A stretch of DNA of 35,971 nucleotides. Origin: Burkholderiales bacterium 68-10 (GTDB taxonomy: Bacteria; Pseudomonadota; Gammaproteobacteria; Burkholderiales; Burkholderiaceae_C). Positions 1-8,972 of this stretch are shown piece by piece (within the stretch, counting starts at the first letter, position 1; the number at the start of each line of letters is the position of its first letter). A model generated the notes under the pieces. It was not told the DNA's origin. It searched no databases and saw nothing but the letters and a program-made list of their open reading frames with translations. The stretch spans positions 56,016 through 91,986 of the forward strand of contig MKTG01000066.1 of the NCBI GenBank assembly GCA_001897615.1, written 5' to 3'. The position numbers were made by a program, and so were the translations under genes.

Positions 1-29
1 CAGTAATCGCTGCGCCCGTAAGTAGGCGC

Positions 30-560
30 TCACGCCGTCACCCGCGCCTTGTCGGTCTTGTCCTGCCGCTCGGCCTTCAGCAGCTTGGTCTTGATGCGGC
101 CACGCTTGAGCGGCGACAGGTATTCGACGAACACCTTGCCGCGCAGGTGGTCCATCTCGTGCTGGATGCACACGGCCAGCAGGCCGTCGGCCTCGATCTC
201 GCGCGCCTGGCCGGTTTCGTCCAGCGCGCGCACGCGCACGCGCTCGGCGCGCTCGACGCCGTCGTAGATGCCGGGCACCGACAGGCAGCCCTCCTCGCCC
301 AGCACGCGTTCGTCGCTGGCCCACACCAGCTCGGGGTTGATCAGCACCAGGCGCTGGTTGCGCTGCTCGGACACGTCCATCACGATCAGCCGCTCGTGCA
401 CGTCCACCTGGGTCGCCGCCAGGCCGATGCCCTTGGCGTCGTACATGGTCTCGAACATGTCGTCGATCAGCGTCCTGATGCGCGCATCCACCGCCGACAC
501 GGGCTGGGCCACCTTGTGCAGGCGCGGGTCGGGGTAACGAAGAATGGGAAGCAGGGCCAT
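30..560 (-). CDS. def: Peptide deformylase
   Basis: Removes the N-terminal formyl group from nascent proteins in the cytosol, using a bound metal ion (usually Fe2+). The 176-residue product has the usual length and all three family motifs: GIGLAATQV (residues 44-52), EGCLSVPG with the metal-ligand Cys at about 92, and QHEMDH at 133-138 giving the two ligand His residues and the catalytic Glu. The ATG start at 560 begins [14 protein letters not shown], typical of the family, but no clear Shine-Dalgarno sequence precedes it. The leader is very short before a 162-bp palindromic element begins at 570, so the promoter lies inside or beyond that element. The gene is divergent from the LysM/dprA pair. 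In many proteobacteria fmt follows def; here that position falls outside the window. Confidence 0.97.
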   Translation of the reverse strand: MALLPILRYPDPRLHKVAQPVSAVDARIRTLIDDMFETMYDAKGIGLAATQVDVHERLIVMDVSEQRNQRLVLINPELVWASDERVLGEEGCLSVPGIYDGVERAERVRVRALDETGQAREIEADGLLAVCIQHEMDHLRGKVFVEYLSPLKRGRIKTKLLKAERQDKTDKARVTA

Positions 561-569
561 GGGAATAAG

Positions 570-731
570 GGAACCTCGGCATAAGTTCTGGCGGTAAGCA
601 GGCGCTGCGGATCGGGATGGGATGCAAGGCGCAAACCGCAGCGATAGCCGCAGCTATCGCGAGGATTTGCAACGCCGCAGACCGCCCGAGACCGCAGATG
701 CCTGCGGCGCAGGAGCTTATGCCGAGGTTCC
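570..731. repeat. 162-bp palindromic (MITE-like or REP-like) element
   Basis: Perfect 16-bp inverted repeats bound the element: ggaacctcggcataag at 570-585 and its reverse complement at 716-731. Further complementarity continues inward (for example the gcctgc/gcaggc blocks near 597-605 and 700-705), and there is a perfect central hairpin, gcgatag-ccgcag-ctatcgc, at 641-660. The whole unit could fold as one long interrupted hairpin. It carries no ORF and fills most of the divergent def/LysM intergenic region. The inner part (gcgcaaaccgcagcgatag) resembles a dispersed palindrome I recall from Comamonadaceae genomes, but copy number cannot be tested here. The rest of the 309-nt gap (732-869) holds the presumed promoter of the LysM gene; no confident -35/-10 pair was found. 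Confidence 0.75.
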
Positions 732-869
732 TAAGGTCTCGGATGTGGCGATTTTCGCTACTTTTTGCAGTTCGCGCTGCCTGGGGTGAGTGATTTCGTT
801 GCCGGATCAAGGGCTTGAATGCAAAATGTCCGGTGACTTGTCAAGTTGGCAGCTGCTTTCAGCAAAACA

Positions 870-2171
870 ATGAAACTTCTTTTTCCTGGTGCCACGCGCG
901 CGCTGGTCGCGCCCCTCGGACTGTTGACCGCGGCCCTGCTCGGCGCGCCCCCCGCCGCCGCGCAGGCGGCCTCTCGCCTGCCGGTGACGCCCATGCAACG
1001 GGCCACCGCCCAGCAGGTGGCCGCGCAAGGCGTGCCGCTGTCGGCGCTGGCGCCCAACGCGCCCGACCAGTACACGGTGCGCCGCGGCGACACGCTGTGG
1101 CGCATCTCCAGCCTGTTCCTGAAGTCGCCCTGGCGCTGGCCCGAGCTGTGGGGCATGAACCTGAACGACATCCGCAACCCGCACCTGATCTACCCCGGCC
1201 AGCAACTGGTGCTGGAGCGCGTGGGTGACCGCGCCTTCCTGCGCGCGCGCCGCGGCGCCGACGGCGAGCCGGGCGACACCGTGCGCGTGTCGCCGCGCAA
1301 CCGCATCGAGATGCTGGGCACCGGCCCGCTGCCGACGCTGGAGCCGCACCTGATCGAGCCCTTCCTGACCGAGCCGCTGGTGGTCGATGACGACACATTC
1401 CAGCGCGCGCCGCGCATTGTGGCGCTGGCCAACCAGAGCCGCGTGCTGGTGGCCAAGGGCGACCGCGCCTATGTGCGCGGGCCGGCCGACGCGCCCCTGC
1501 TCAGGACGCCCGGCCTGCCGACCGAGTTCCGGGTATTCCGCAATGCCACTCCGCTGAAGGACCCGCTCACCAAGGAAATCCTCGGCTACGAAGGCCACTA
1601 CGTCGGCCAGGCCACGCTGGTGCGGGGCGAAAGCGAATCCGAGGAGGAGCCCGGCAGCGCGCCGGCCCCGCGCCCGACGCGCTGGCACGCCAACGGCGAG
1701 GTCCAGACCGAACCGCGCCGGGCCGAGACCCCTGCAACGCCGGCCGGCCTGCCGGTGCCCGCCACCGTGGACGTCATCGGCAGCAAGGAAGAAATGCGCG
1801 CCGGCGACCGCCTGCTGCCCGAGCCGCCGCGCGAATACCGCAACTACGTGCCGCGCGTGCCCGAGATGCCGGTGGACGCGCGCGTCGTCGCCGTGCCCGG
1901 CAGCGCCGTGCGCTACGCCGGCCAGAACCAGGTGGTGGTGATCAACCGGGGCGTGCAGGACGGCCTGGAAAGCGGTCACGTGCTGGCCCTGATGAGCACC
2001 GGCCCGAAGCTGGTGGACAAGACCGACGCGTCGCGCAGCCTGATCAAGCTGCCCGACGAGCGCAACGGCATCGCCATGGTGTTCCGCCCGTTCGAGCGCG
2101 TGTCCTACGTGCTGGTGATGGAAATCACCAACCCGGTGCAGGTGGGCGACAAGCTGGTCAACCCCAACTGA
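870..2171 (+). CDS. LysM-domain exported protein
   Basis: Exported protein with one LysM carbohydrate-binding module, expected to sit in the periplasm and bind peptidoglycan. From the ATG at 870 the product is 433 residues. It has a signal peptide ending near AAAQA (about residue 33) and a LysM module at about 68-116 (YTVRRGDTLWRIS ... IYPGQQLVL), followed by about 300 residues with no catalytic motif I recognise. An in-frame TTG at 846 would add eight residues ahead of a normal signal peptide, so ATG is preferred. It lies 43 nt upstream of dprA in the same direction, so co-transcription is likely. This LysM-dprA pairing next to def is, from memory, common in Burkholderiales. No hydrolase domain was seen, so a binding or scaffold role is inferred. 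Confidence 0.88.
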   Translation: MKLLFPGATRALVAPLGLLTAALLGAPPAAAQAASRLPVTPMQRATAQQVAAQGVPLSALAPNAPDQYTVRRGDTLWRISSLFLKSPWRWPELWGMNLNDIRNPHLIYPGQQLVLERVGDRAFLRARRGADGEPGDTVRVSPRNRIEMLGTGPLPTLEPHLIEPFLTEPLVVDDDTFQRAPRIVALANQSRVLVAKGDRAYVRGPADAPLLRTPGLPTEFRVFRNATPLKDPLTKEILGYEGHYVGQATLVRGESESEEEPGSAPAPRPTRWHANGEVQTEPRRAETPATPAGLPVPATVDVIGSKEEMRAGDRLLPEPPREYRNYVPRVPEMPVDARVVAVPGSAVRYAGQNQVVVINRGVQDGLESGHVLALMSTGPKLVDKTDASRSLIKLPDERNGIAMVFRPFERVSYVLVMEITNPVQVGDKLVNPN

Positions 2172-2214
2172 GGGGACAGGGCGTCTTTTGCCGGCGCCCA
2201 GCCCCCCACCCGCC

Positions 2215-3438
2215 ATGGACCGGCAGGAACTCGAGGCTTGGCTGCGCCTGACGCTGACGCCCGGCGTCGGCAACGACACGGCGCGGCGCCTGCTGGCCGC
2301 CTTCGGCCTGCCGCAGCACGTGTTCGCCCAGTCGTCCACCGCCTTGCGCCAGCTGCTGACCCCGGCCCAGGCCAGCGCGCTGGCCCAGCCGCCCGACGAC
2401 CTGGCCACGCAGTTGCAGACCTGCCTTGACTGGCTGGACGCGGCCGAGGACGGCATGCCGCGGCGCATCGTCAGCCTGGGCGACGCCGCCTACCCGCAGG
2501 CCCTGCTGGCCATTGAAGATCCCCCCTGCCTGCTGTATCTGCTGGGCCGGCTGGCCACCCTGGATGATGGGTCCGACACGGCTACAACGCTTACCGGACA
2601 AGCGCAAACAGCTATTGAATCAGGAGCAAATCACTGGCCACTGCGGGCCATGGCCATTGTCGGCAGCCGCAATCCCACGCCCCAGGGCAGCGCCAACGCG
2701 CGCCAGTTCGCGCGCACGCTGGCGGCCCAGGGCATCTGCGTGGTGTCGGGCCTGGCGCTGGGCATCGACGGCGCCGCGCACGAAGGGGCACTGGACGGCG
2801 CACCGCCGTCGGCTCCCGGGCCGGCCACCATCGCCGTCATCGGCACCGGCATCGACCGCGTGTATCCGCGCCAGCACCGCGATCTGGCGCACCGCATCGC
2901 CGCGCGCGGCCTGATCGTCAGCGAATACCCGCTGGGCACGCCGCCGCTGCCAGGCAACTTTCCCCGCCGCAACCGGTTGATCGCCGGCCTGAGCCAGGGC
3001 ACGCTGGTGGTCGAGGCGGCGCTGCAATCGGGCTCGCTGATCACCGCGCGCCTGGCCAGCGAGCAGGGCAAGGAGGTGTTCGCCATTCCCGGCTCCATCC
3101 ACAGCCCGCAGTCGCGCGGCAGCCACGCGCTGATCCGCCAGGGCGCCAAGCTGGTCGAGACCGCGCAGGACGTGCTGGAAGAGCTGCGCTGGCCACAGGC
3201 CGTTCTAGCTATGACAAATGAAGCTGCTGGCGCAGTTTCCGCGCCGGACGACGACCTGAATCACCCTCATCAGGGACTGCTGCAGGCGCTCGGCGCCGAC
3301 CCGGTAAGCCTGGATGCGCTGCAGGCACGCACCGGCCTTCAGACGGCCACCCTGCAGGCGCAACTGCTGGAGCTGGAACTGGCCGGCCAGGTGGGCCGCC
3401 TGCCCGGCGGGCTGTTCCAGCGCCTGGGTCAGGCTTGA
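2215..3438 (+). CDS. dprA: DNA-processing protein DprA (DNA uptake, RecA loader)
   Basis: DprA binds incoming single-stranded DNA during natural transformation and loads RecA onto it. The 407-residue product has an N-terminal helix-hairpin-helix-like region, then the DprA Rossmann core with AIVGSRNPTPQG (about 146-157), GLALGIDGAAHEGAL (about 180-194), GTGIDRVYPRQH, and the FPRRNRLIAGLS and QSGSLITARLA blocks. A C-terminal winged-helix segment (about 360-405) follows. ATG at 2215 is preferred over an upstream TTG at 2188. Two stretches look unlike DprA: residues about 122-139 (DTATTLTGQAQTAIES) and about 330-342 (LAMTNEAAGAVS). Both coincide with copies of the short dispersed repeat and probably form tolerated surface loops. 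It is convergent with the DUF1631 gene, with only 16 nt between their stop codons. Confidence 0.96.
   Translation: MDRQELEAWLRLTLTPGVGNDTARRLLAAFGLPQHVFAQSSTALRQLLTPAQASALAQPPDDLATQLQTCLDWLDAAEDGMPRRIVSLGDAAYPQALLAIEDPPCLLYLLGRLATLDDGSDTATTLTGQAQTAIESGANHWPLRAMAIVGSRNPTPQGSANARQFARTLAAQGICVVSGLALGIDGAAHEGALDGAPPSAPGPATIAVIGTGIDRVYPRQHRDLAHRIAARGLIVSEYPLGTPPLPGNFPRRNRLIAGLSQGTLVVEAALQSGSLITARLASEQGKEVFAIPGSIHSPQSRGSHALIRQGAKLVETAQDVLEELRWPQAVLAMTNEAAGAVSAPDDDLNHPHQGLLQALGADPVSLDALQARTGLQTATLQAQLLELELAGQVGRLPGGLFQRLGQA
2581..2630. repeat. Dispersed Comamonadaceae-type short repeat, copy A (inside dprA)
   Basis: Holds gctacaac, the hyphenated ttaccggacaagcgcaaa block and cagctattgaatcag. Read on the other strand this is the same ctgattcaatagctg...gcgcttg pattern found at 20829 and 9494. 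It is in frame within dprA and adds about 17 residues between the N-terminal region and the Rossmann fold. Confidence 0.7.
3201..3240. repeat. Dispersed short repeat, copy B (inside dprA)
   Basis: A divergent copy with the elements ttctagctatgac and aagctgctggcgc, in frame in the linker before the DprA winged-helix domain. It is less similar to the other copies than A or H. Confidence 0.5.
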
Positions 3439-3454
3439 CGCCTTCGCCCCCTGC

Positions 3455-5971
3455 TCACTGAAGCAGCCGATCGGGCTCGGCGTTGAGCCGCGCCAGCGCT
3501 TCGCGCGTGGCGCGCACGGTGAGGGTTTCGTCCTCCACCGGCACCAGCAGCCCGGCCTGCAGGTAGGAGGCCAGGCGGCGCGTCTGCACCAGGTAGCTCT
3601 TGCCCGCGCCGTCGCCGAACAGGTGCAGCTGGCCGCGCTGGCTGCGCCAGACGTACTGCACCTGGCTGACGCTGCCCTGGTAGTCGAGCGAGAACCAGGC
3701 GCCCAGCTCCAGCTCCTGCGCCCAGTGCAGCATGCCGTCGCCGGGTTGCGAGCCGCCGCTGGCGATCACCTCCAGCGCATCGCCCTCGGCGCCGAACATC
3801 AGCTCGATCACGCCGGGGTCGAGCAGCACGTCGCCCTGCGGGTCGTCGGTGACCACGTCTTCCAGCCCGGCCAGGCTGCGCGACAGCTCCGCCAGCCGCT
3901 CCGGCGACAGGCCTTCGCCACGCGAGACGAAGGCCTGCACCACCGCGTCGTTGATGCTCTTGATGTGGGCGTCCTGGTCCGCGGTGCCCAGCGCCAGGCC
4001 CTCCATGCCCTCGCGCAAGGTGTGCAGCAGGCTGGGCAGCTGCTGCACCACGCGCGTGCGCTCGGCGCGCTCGGACTTGGGGCTGACGACCCACAGCAGG
4101 TCGGCCGCCGCCTGCTTGTAGCGCAGCGTGTCCGCCGCCTGCGGACCGCGCCGCACCGCCGCCATGGCCAGCACCTCGGACCAGACGCGGAACAGGAACT
4201 CGCGCACCGGTTCGGGCACCGGCACCGGCTCCAGCATGCGCCGCAGCTCGATGGTGTACTGCACGGTCAGCGCATCCTTTTGCTCGATCTGCTGCGCCAG
4301 GGACGCCATTTGCTGGGCCGCGCCGCCTTCGGTCAGCGCGCGACCGAGGAATTTCTTGAACTCCTCGAACACCAGCTGAAAGACACGCCGGCCGGTTTCC
4401 GGATACTGCTCGATCACCTGCACGATGCGCTTGATCTCGCGCTCCAGCCGGCTGCCGCTGACGCGCGAGGCGTCGAAGCCGAGGGCGCAGGCCCCCATGC
4501 GGTCGATCAGCTGGCGCGCCGGGTGCTGCGCCGAGGCGAAGAAGTCCGGCTCGGCCAGCGCCAGGCGCAGCACCGGGATCTGCAGGCGCGCGAACCAGAC
4601 GCGGATCGCCGCCGCGATGCGCTCCTCGGCCAGGATGGCCTGGAACATCAGGGCCACGATCTCGATGATGGCCTTCTCGCTCGGCTTCTCGGCCTTGGCC
4701 TTCAGTTCGGTGGCGCGCTGGCGCAAACGCGTGGCCACCACCTCGACGTTGGCCATCGGCTGCGCGATGGTGGCGTCGCCCTGGCGCGAGTCCATCAGCT
4801 CGGTCACCGCGAACGGCGTCGCCTCGGCGATGGCGCGGGCCAGCGCCGGCGAAGGCGGCCCCGGTGGCGCCGCCACGTCGAAGTTCGACAGCTGGTCGGT
4901 CAACAGACGACGCAGTTGCCCCAGCACGCCCTGCGCCCGCTGGCGCACGCGCGTCATGGGCGAGACCGCGGTCATCATGCGGGTTTCCTGGCCAGCGCGC
5001 GCCAGGGCCGAATGGCGCACGTCCGGCATCTGGGTGTGGCCGCCTCCGTAGGCGGTGCTCGTGGTCGACGGGGCCGCGCCTGGCATCGTCGGGCGCGCGC
5101 CGTGTCCCTCGGCCAAGCGCGTCGCGCCCGCGCCGTGGCCGCCGCCTTGCCAGCCACCACCACCACCAGGCACCGTGGACATCGAGCCACCGCCGGCGCC
5201 CGAAGGGCCGCCCGACGCGGCCTGGACCCCGGCCCCGCCGTGGGCACCGCCTGTACCTGTACCTGCGCCCGTGCTTCCGCCTCCGCGACCTCCGGCGTCA
5301 CCCTCTCCACGGCGCACCAGCGCTTTCAGGTTGATTTCGGCCATCACCCCGCGCTCCACGAGGAAGGCGTTGGCCTGCCGGTACAGCGGCACCATGCGCT
5401 CGACCATGGCGGCCTGGACCAGCGGATGCACCAGGGCCCACATCGGCCGGGTCAGGCCGCGGTCCGCCCAGGCCTTGAGCAGCTGCTGGCCGAAGGTGTC
5501 TGGCCGCAGCACATCGCGCGCCGGCAGATCGCTGCTGCGCTCCAGCGACTGCACGCGCAGCCGCAGGTCGTTGAATTCGGCGCCTGCCGCATCCTGCACC
5601 GCGGCACCCAGGCGCGAGGCGGCGATCTTGCGCTCGACGATCTCGTCGTCCAGCAGGCCCAGATCGGCCGGCAGACTGCCGCCGGGCACGCCTCGGGCAT
5701 CGGCCATCTGCGCCCAGGCCTCGCGCCAGTGGCGCCGCGCCGCGACCACCCAGGCCTGGCGCTCGCGCCGGAACGCGGTTTCGGTGTCCATCGCCCGCTG
5801 CATGTCGGTCACGGAACCACCGCGTGACCCGCCTTGGCCTCCAGTCTGCAACTGGAGCTGGATGCGCTCGCCCAGTTCAACGACGAAGGCGTCGAGCGCA
5901 TGCACGAAGCGCTCGCGCAACTGGTGCGCGAGGTGCTGCGGGGGCGCGGGCTGCCGAGGCGTCGAAACCAT
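3455..5971 (-). CDS. DUF1631 family protein
   Basis: Cytosolic protein of unknown function, 838 residues, that I recognise as a DUF1631 protein from the overall layout. An acidic and helical N-terminal region (about 1-225) contains blocks such as RQAWVVAARRHWREAWAQM. A low-complexity Gly/Ala/Ser-rich linker (about 230-300) follows. A long C-terminal helical part carries ELMDSRQGDATIAQPMAN, RAAIRVWFARLQIPVLRLAL-like text and a final domain (about 760-830) starting ELGAWFSLDY, which resembles a PilZ-like beta module at the C-terminus. No signal peptide or membrane segment is visible. It begins 78 nt after the secF stop on the same strand, so read-through from the sec operon is possible. The start at 5971 (MVSTPRQPAPPQ) is the first one in frame and carries moderate certainty. 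No enzymatic motif was found. Confidence 0.85.
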   Translation of the reverse strand: MVSTPRQPAPPQHLAHQLRERFVHALDAFVVELGERIQLQLQTGGQGGSRGGSVTDMQRAMDTETAFRRERQAWVVAARRHWREAWAQMADARGVPGGSLPADLGLLDDEIVERKIAASRLGAAVQDAAGAEFNDLRLRVQSLERSSDLPARDVLRPDTFGQQLLKAWADRGLTRPMWALVHPLVQAAMVERMVPLYRQANAFLVERGVMAEINLKALVRRGEGDAGGRGGGSTGAGTGTGGAHGGAGVQAASGGPSGAGGGSMSTVPGGGGGWQGGGHGAGATRLAEGHGARPTMPGAAPSTTSTAYGGGHTQMPDVRHSALARAGQETRMMTAVSPMTRVRQRAQGVLGQLRRLLTDQLSNFDVAAPPGPPSPALARAIAEATPFAVTELMDSRQGDATIAQPMANVEVVATRLRQRATELKAKAEKPSEKAIIEIVALMFQAILAEERIAAAIRVWFARLQIPVLRLALAEPDFFASAQHPARQLIDRMGACALGFDASRVSGSRLEREIKRIVQVIEQYPETGRRVFQLVFEEFKKFLGRALTEGGAAQQMASLAQQIEQKDALTVQYTIELRRMLEPVPVPEPVREFLFRVWSEVLAMAAVRRGPQAADTLRYKQAAADLLWVVSPKSERAERTRVVQQLPSLLHTLREGMEGLALGTADQDAHIKSINDAVVQAFVSRGEGLSPERLAELSRSLAGLEDVVTDDPQGDVLLDPGVIELMFGAEGDALEVIASGGSQPGDGMLHWAQELELGAWFSLDYQGSVSQVQYVWRSQRGQLHLFGDGAGKSYLVQTRRLASYLQAGLLVPVEDETLTVRATREALARLNAEPDRLLQ

Positions 5972-6049
5972 GGGAGCGACTGTGGGCGGTCAGTATCTCA
6001 CGCCGGACCCCGGCAGCAAGGCGCCGCGGGCGTGCCGGCGGCCGCGGAC

Positions 6050-7000
6050 CTACACCATCGCCCCGGCGTTCGGGTCGCCCGGGTCGCCGTCCTTGCGGCC
6101 GGTCTTGATGAGGTCTTCGCGCTTGATGCCCAGCCACATGGCGATGGCGGCGGCGACGAACACCGACGAGTAGATGCCGAACAGGATGCCGATGGTCAGC
6201 GCCACCGCGAAGTAGTGCAGCGTCTCGCCGCCGAACAGCAGCATCGACAGCACCATGATCTGCGTCGAGCCATGGGTGATGATGGTGCGGCTGATGTTGG
6301 CGGTGATGGAGTTGTTGATGATCTCCACCGTGCTCATCTTGCGGTAGCGACGGAAGTTCTCGCGGATGCGGTCGAAGATCACCACCGATTCGTTGACCGA
6401 ATAGCCCAGCACCGCCAGGATCGCCGCCAGCACGGAGAGCGAGAACTCCCACTGGAACAGGGCAAAAAAGCCCAGGATGATCACCACGTCGTGCAGGTTG
6501 GCGATGATGCCGGCCACGGCGTACTTCCACTCGAAGCGCATCGACAGGTAGATGACGATGCCGACGATCACGAAGGCCAGCGCGTACAGGCCGTCGCGCG
6601 CCAGTTCGTCGCCCACCTGCGGGCCGACGAACTCGGTGCGCCGCAACTGCACGTCGGGGCTGGCGGCGCGCAGCGCGGTCAGCACCTGCTCGCTCTGCTG
6701 CGCCGAGCTCTTGCCCTGCTGCACCGGCAGCCGGATGATCACGTCGCGCGCGGTGCCGAAGTTCTGCACCTGCACGTCGCCGTAGCCCAGCGCGGCCACC
6801 GTGCCGCGCACCTGGCCCAGATCGGCCGGCTGGCTGTAGGCCACTTCCATCACCGTGCCGCCGGTGAACTCGACCGACAGGTGCAGGCCGCGGGTGAACA
6901 GGAACACCACCGCCAGCAGGAAGGTGACGACCGAAATGATGTTGAAAAGCCGCGCATAGCGCATGAACGGGATGTCCCGTCCGATCTTGAAGAACTCCAT
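6050..7000 (-). CDS. secF: Protein translocase subunit SecF
   Basis: Inner-membrane partner of SecD that uses the proton-motive force to help late steps of Sec-dependent export. The 316-residue product has the expected layout: a first transmembrane helix (about 17-38), a periplasmic region with VEFTGGTVMEV (about 49-59), then five helices containing the SecF signature LGYSVNESVVIFDRIREN (about 198-215). The C-terminal tail is short and charged (REDLIKTGRKDGD). The ATG at 7000 begins MEFFKIGRDIPFMRYARLF, a typical SecF start. The gene lies 40 nt after the secD stop and is clearly part of the yajC-secD-secF operon. Confidence 0.97.
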   Translation of the reverse strand: MEFFKIGRDIPFMRYARLFNIISVVTFLLAVVFLFTRGLHLSVEFTGGTVMEVAYSQPADLGQVRGTVAALGYGDVQVQNFGTARDVIIRLPVQQGKSSAQQSEQVLTALRAASPDVQLRRTEFVGPQVGDELARDGLYALAFVIVGIVIYLSMRFEWKYAVAGIIANLHDVVIILGFFALFQWEFSLSVLAAILAVLGYSVNESVVIFDRIRENFRRYRKMSTVEIINNSITANISRTIITHGSTQIMVLSMLLFGGETLHYFAVALTIGILFGIYSSVFVAAAIAMWLGIKREDLIKTGRKDGDPGDPNAGAMV

Positions 7001-7040
7001 CTGCGTGTTCCTTGCTTGTCTGTCGCCCTGGCCCGCGCGC

Positions 7041-8915
7041 TCAGCCGCCCGCTGCCAGCGGCTTGTCGGCGTCGGGCCGCCACACGGTGCCGATCGACAC
7101 CGACTTGAGCTTCTTCTGCCGCCCGTACCACAGGTTGACCAGGCCGCGCGAGAAGAACACCGCCGAATACATCGAGGTCAGGATGCCGATGCAGTGCACC
7201 ACGGCAAAGCCGCGCACCGGCCCGCTGCCGAAGGCCAGCAGCGCCAGGCCGGCGATGAGCGAGGTGACGTTGGAGTCCAGGATGGTGGCCCAGGCGCGGT
7301 CGTAACCGGCGTGGATGGCCGCCTGCGGCGAGGCGCCGCCGCGCAGCTCTTCGCGAATGCGCTCGTTGATCAGCACGTTGGCGTCGATCGCCATGCCCAG
7401 CGTCAGCGCCACCGCCGCCATGCCGGGCAGCGTCAGTGTGGCCTGCAGCATGGACAGGATGGCCACCAGCAGCAGCAGGTTGACCGTCAGGGCGATGGCC
7501 GAGAACACGCCGAACAGCATGTAGTAGGCGATCATGAAGACGACGATGGCCAGAAAGCCCCACAGCACGCTGTGAAAGCCCTTGTCGATGTTGTCGGCGC
7601 CCAGGCTGGGGCCGATGGTGCGCTCCTCGATGATCTCCATCGGCGCCGCCAGCGAGCCGGCGCGCAGCAGCAGCGCCAGGTCGCTGGCCTCGTTCACGGT
7701 CATCGAGCCGGAAATCTGGAAGCGCGTGCCCAGCTCGGCCTGGATCACCGGCGCCGTCAGCACCTCGCCCTTGCCCTTCTCGAACAGCACGATGGCCATG
7801 CGCTTCTTCAGGTTCTCGCGGCTGACGTCGCGCATCACGCGGCCGCCCTTGGCATCCACCGTCAGGTCGACCTTGGGCTGCTGCGTCTGCTGGTCGAAGC
7901 CGGGCTGCGCGTCGGTCAGGCTGTCGCCGGTCAGGATGACCTGGCGTTTGACGATCACCGGGCGGCCATCGCGCTCCAGGAATTTCTCGGAGCCGAACGG
8001 CACCGCGCCGCCGGTCTCGGCCGCGCGGCCTTCGGCGCTTTCGTCGACCAGTCGCATTTCCAGCGTCGCGGTGCGGCCCAGGATGTCCTTGGCCTTGGCC
8101 GTGTCCTGCACGCCCGGCAGCTGCACCACCACGCGATCGGCGCCCTGCTGCTGGATCACCGGCTCGGCCACGCCCAGTTCGTTGACGCGGTTGTGCAGCG
8201 TGGTGATGTTCTGCTTGACCGCCTCGGACTGCACCTTCTGCAGCGCTTGCGGCTTGAAGCTGGCCACCAGGCGCGGCTCGGCGCCTGGCGTCGGCTCCAC
8301 CTGCAGGTCGGGCTGGGTGTCGGCGATGACGCGGCGCGCGGCCTCCAGCGTGCCGGCATCGCGGGCCCGGATCTCGATGCTGTTGCCTTCGCGGCTGATG
8401 CCGCCGTGGCGCACGTCCTTCTCGCGCAGCGCCACCCGAATGTCGTTGGCCAGCGTGTCCAGGCGCTTGGTGATGGCCGTGCGCATGTCCACCTGCAGCA
8501 TGAAGTGCACGCCACCGCGCAAGTCCAGCCCCAGGTACATCGGCTTGGCGTTGATGGCGGCCAGCCAGGCCGGCGAGCGCGACACCAGGTTGAGCGCGAC
8601 GATGTGCGCCGGGTCGGCCGCGTCCGGGTTCAGGGTGCGTTCGATGGCGTCCTTGGCCTTCAGCTGGGTGTCGGGCGTGTCAAAGCGCGCCCACACCGAG
8701 CTGCCCTCCAGCGTCAGGCGCTGGGGCGTCACGCCGGCCGACTGCAGCGCGCTTTCCACGCGCGACAGCGTGCCGCCATCCACCCGGGTGGTCGCCTTGC
8801 CGGCCGACACCTGCACCGCCGGCGCCTCGCCGAAGAAGTTGGGCAGGGTGTAGAGCGCAGCCACCACCAGGGTGATGAGGATGACGATGTATTTCCAGAC
8901 GGGATAGCGGTTCAT
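7041..8915 (-). CDS. secD: Protein translocase subunit SecD
   Basis: Inner-membrane SecD, which acts with SecF and YajC on the SecYEG channel to complete protein export. The product has 624 residues, normal for beta-proteobacteria. The N-terminal helix (MNRYPVWKYIVILITLVVAALYTL region) precedes a large periplasmic part with the DLRGGVHFMLQVD motif (about 128-140). Five C-terminal helices follow, including the GMAIDANVLINERIREEL signature (about 513-530). The ATG at 8915 matches the family start. The gene lies 57 nt downstream of yajC and 40 nt upstream of secF. No frameshift or unusual residue was noted. Confidence 0.97.
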   Translation of the reverse strand: MNRYPVWKYIVILITLVVAALYTLPNFFGEAPAVQVSAGKATTRVDGGTLSRVESALQSAGVTPQRLTLEGSSVWARFDTPDTQLKAKDAIERTLNPDAADPAHIVALNLVSRSPAWLAAINAKPMYLGLDLRGGVHFMLQVDMRTAITKRLDTLANDIRVALREKDVRHGGISREGNSIEIRARDAGTLEAARRVIADTQPDLQVEPTPGAEPRLVASFKPQALQKVQSEAVKQNITTLHNRVNELGVAEPVIQQQGADRVVVQLPGVQDTAKAKDILGRTATLEMRLVDESAEGRAAETGGAVPFGSEKFLERDGRPVIVKRQVILTGDSLTDAQPGFDQQTQQPKVDLTVDAKGGRVMRDVSRENLKKRMAIVLFEKGKGEVLTAPVIQAELGTRFQISGSMTVNEASDLALLLRAGSLAAPMEIIEERTIGPSLGADNIDKGFHSVLWGFLAIVVFMIAYYMLFGVFSAIALTVNLLLLVAILSMLQATLTLPGMAAVALTLGMAIDANVLINERIREELRGGASPQAAIHAGYDRAWATILDSNVTSLIAGLALLAFGSGPVRGFAVVHCIGILTSMYSAVFFSRGLVNLWYGRQKKLKSVSIGTVWRPDADKPLAAGG

Positions 8916-8972
8916 GGCAACGGCGGGATGGGGGCGGCCAGGGGGGCGGCGCCGGGACGGCCGAGGCCGGGC

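Noticed and set aside
5055-5320. Gly-rich stretch as a possible separate repeat protein
   Set aside because: It is in frame within the DUF1631 protein and is best read as its low-complexity linker.
3314-5827. 837-codon plus-strand frame over the DUF1631 gene
   Set aside because: Antisense frame with low-complexity His/Gln/Arg/Ala text; the minus-strand frame matches a known family.
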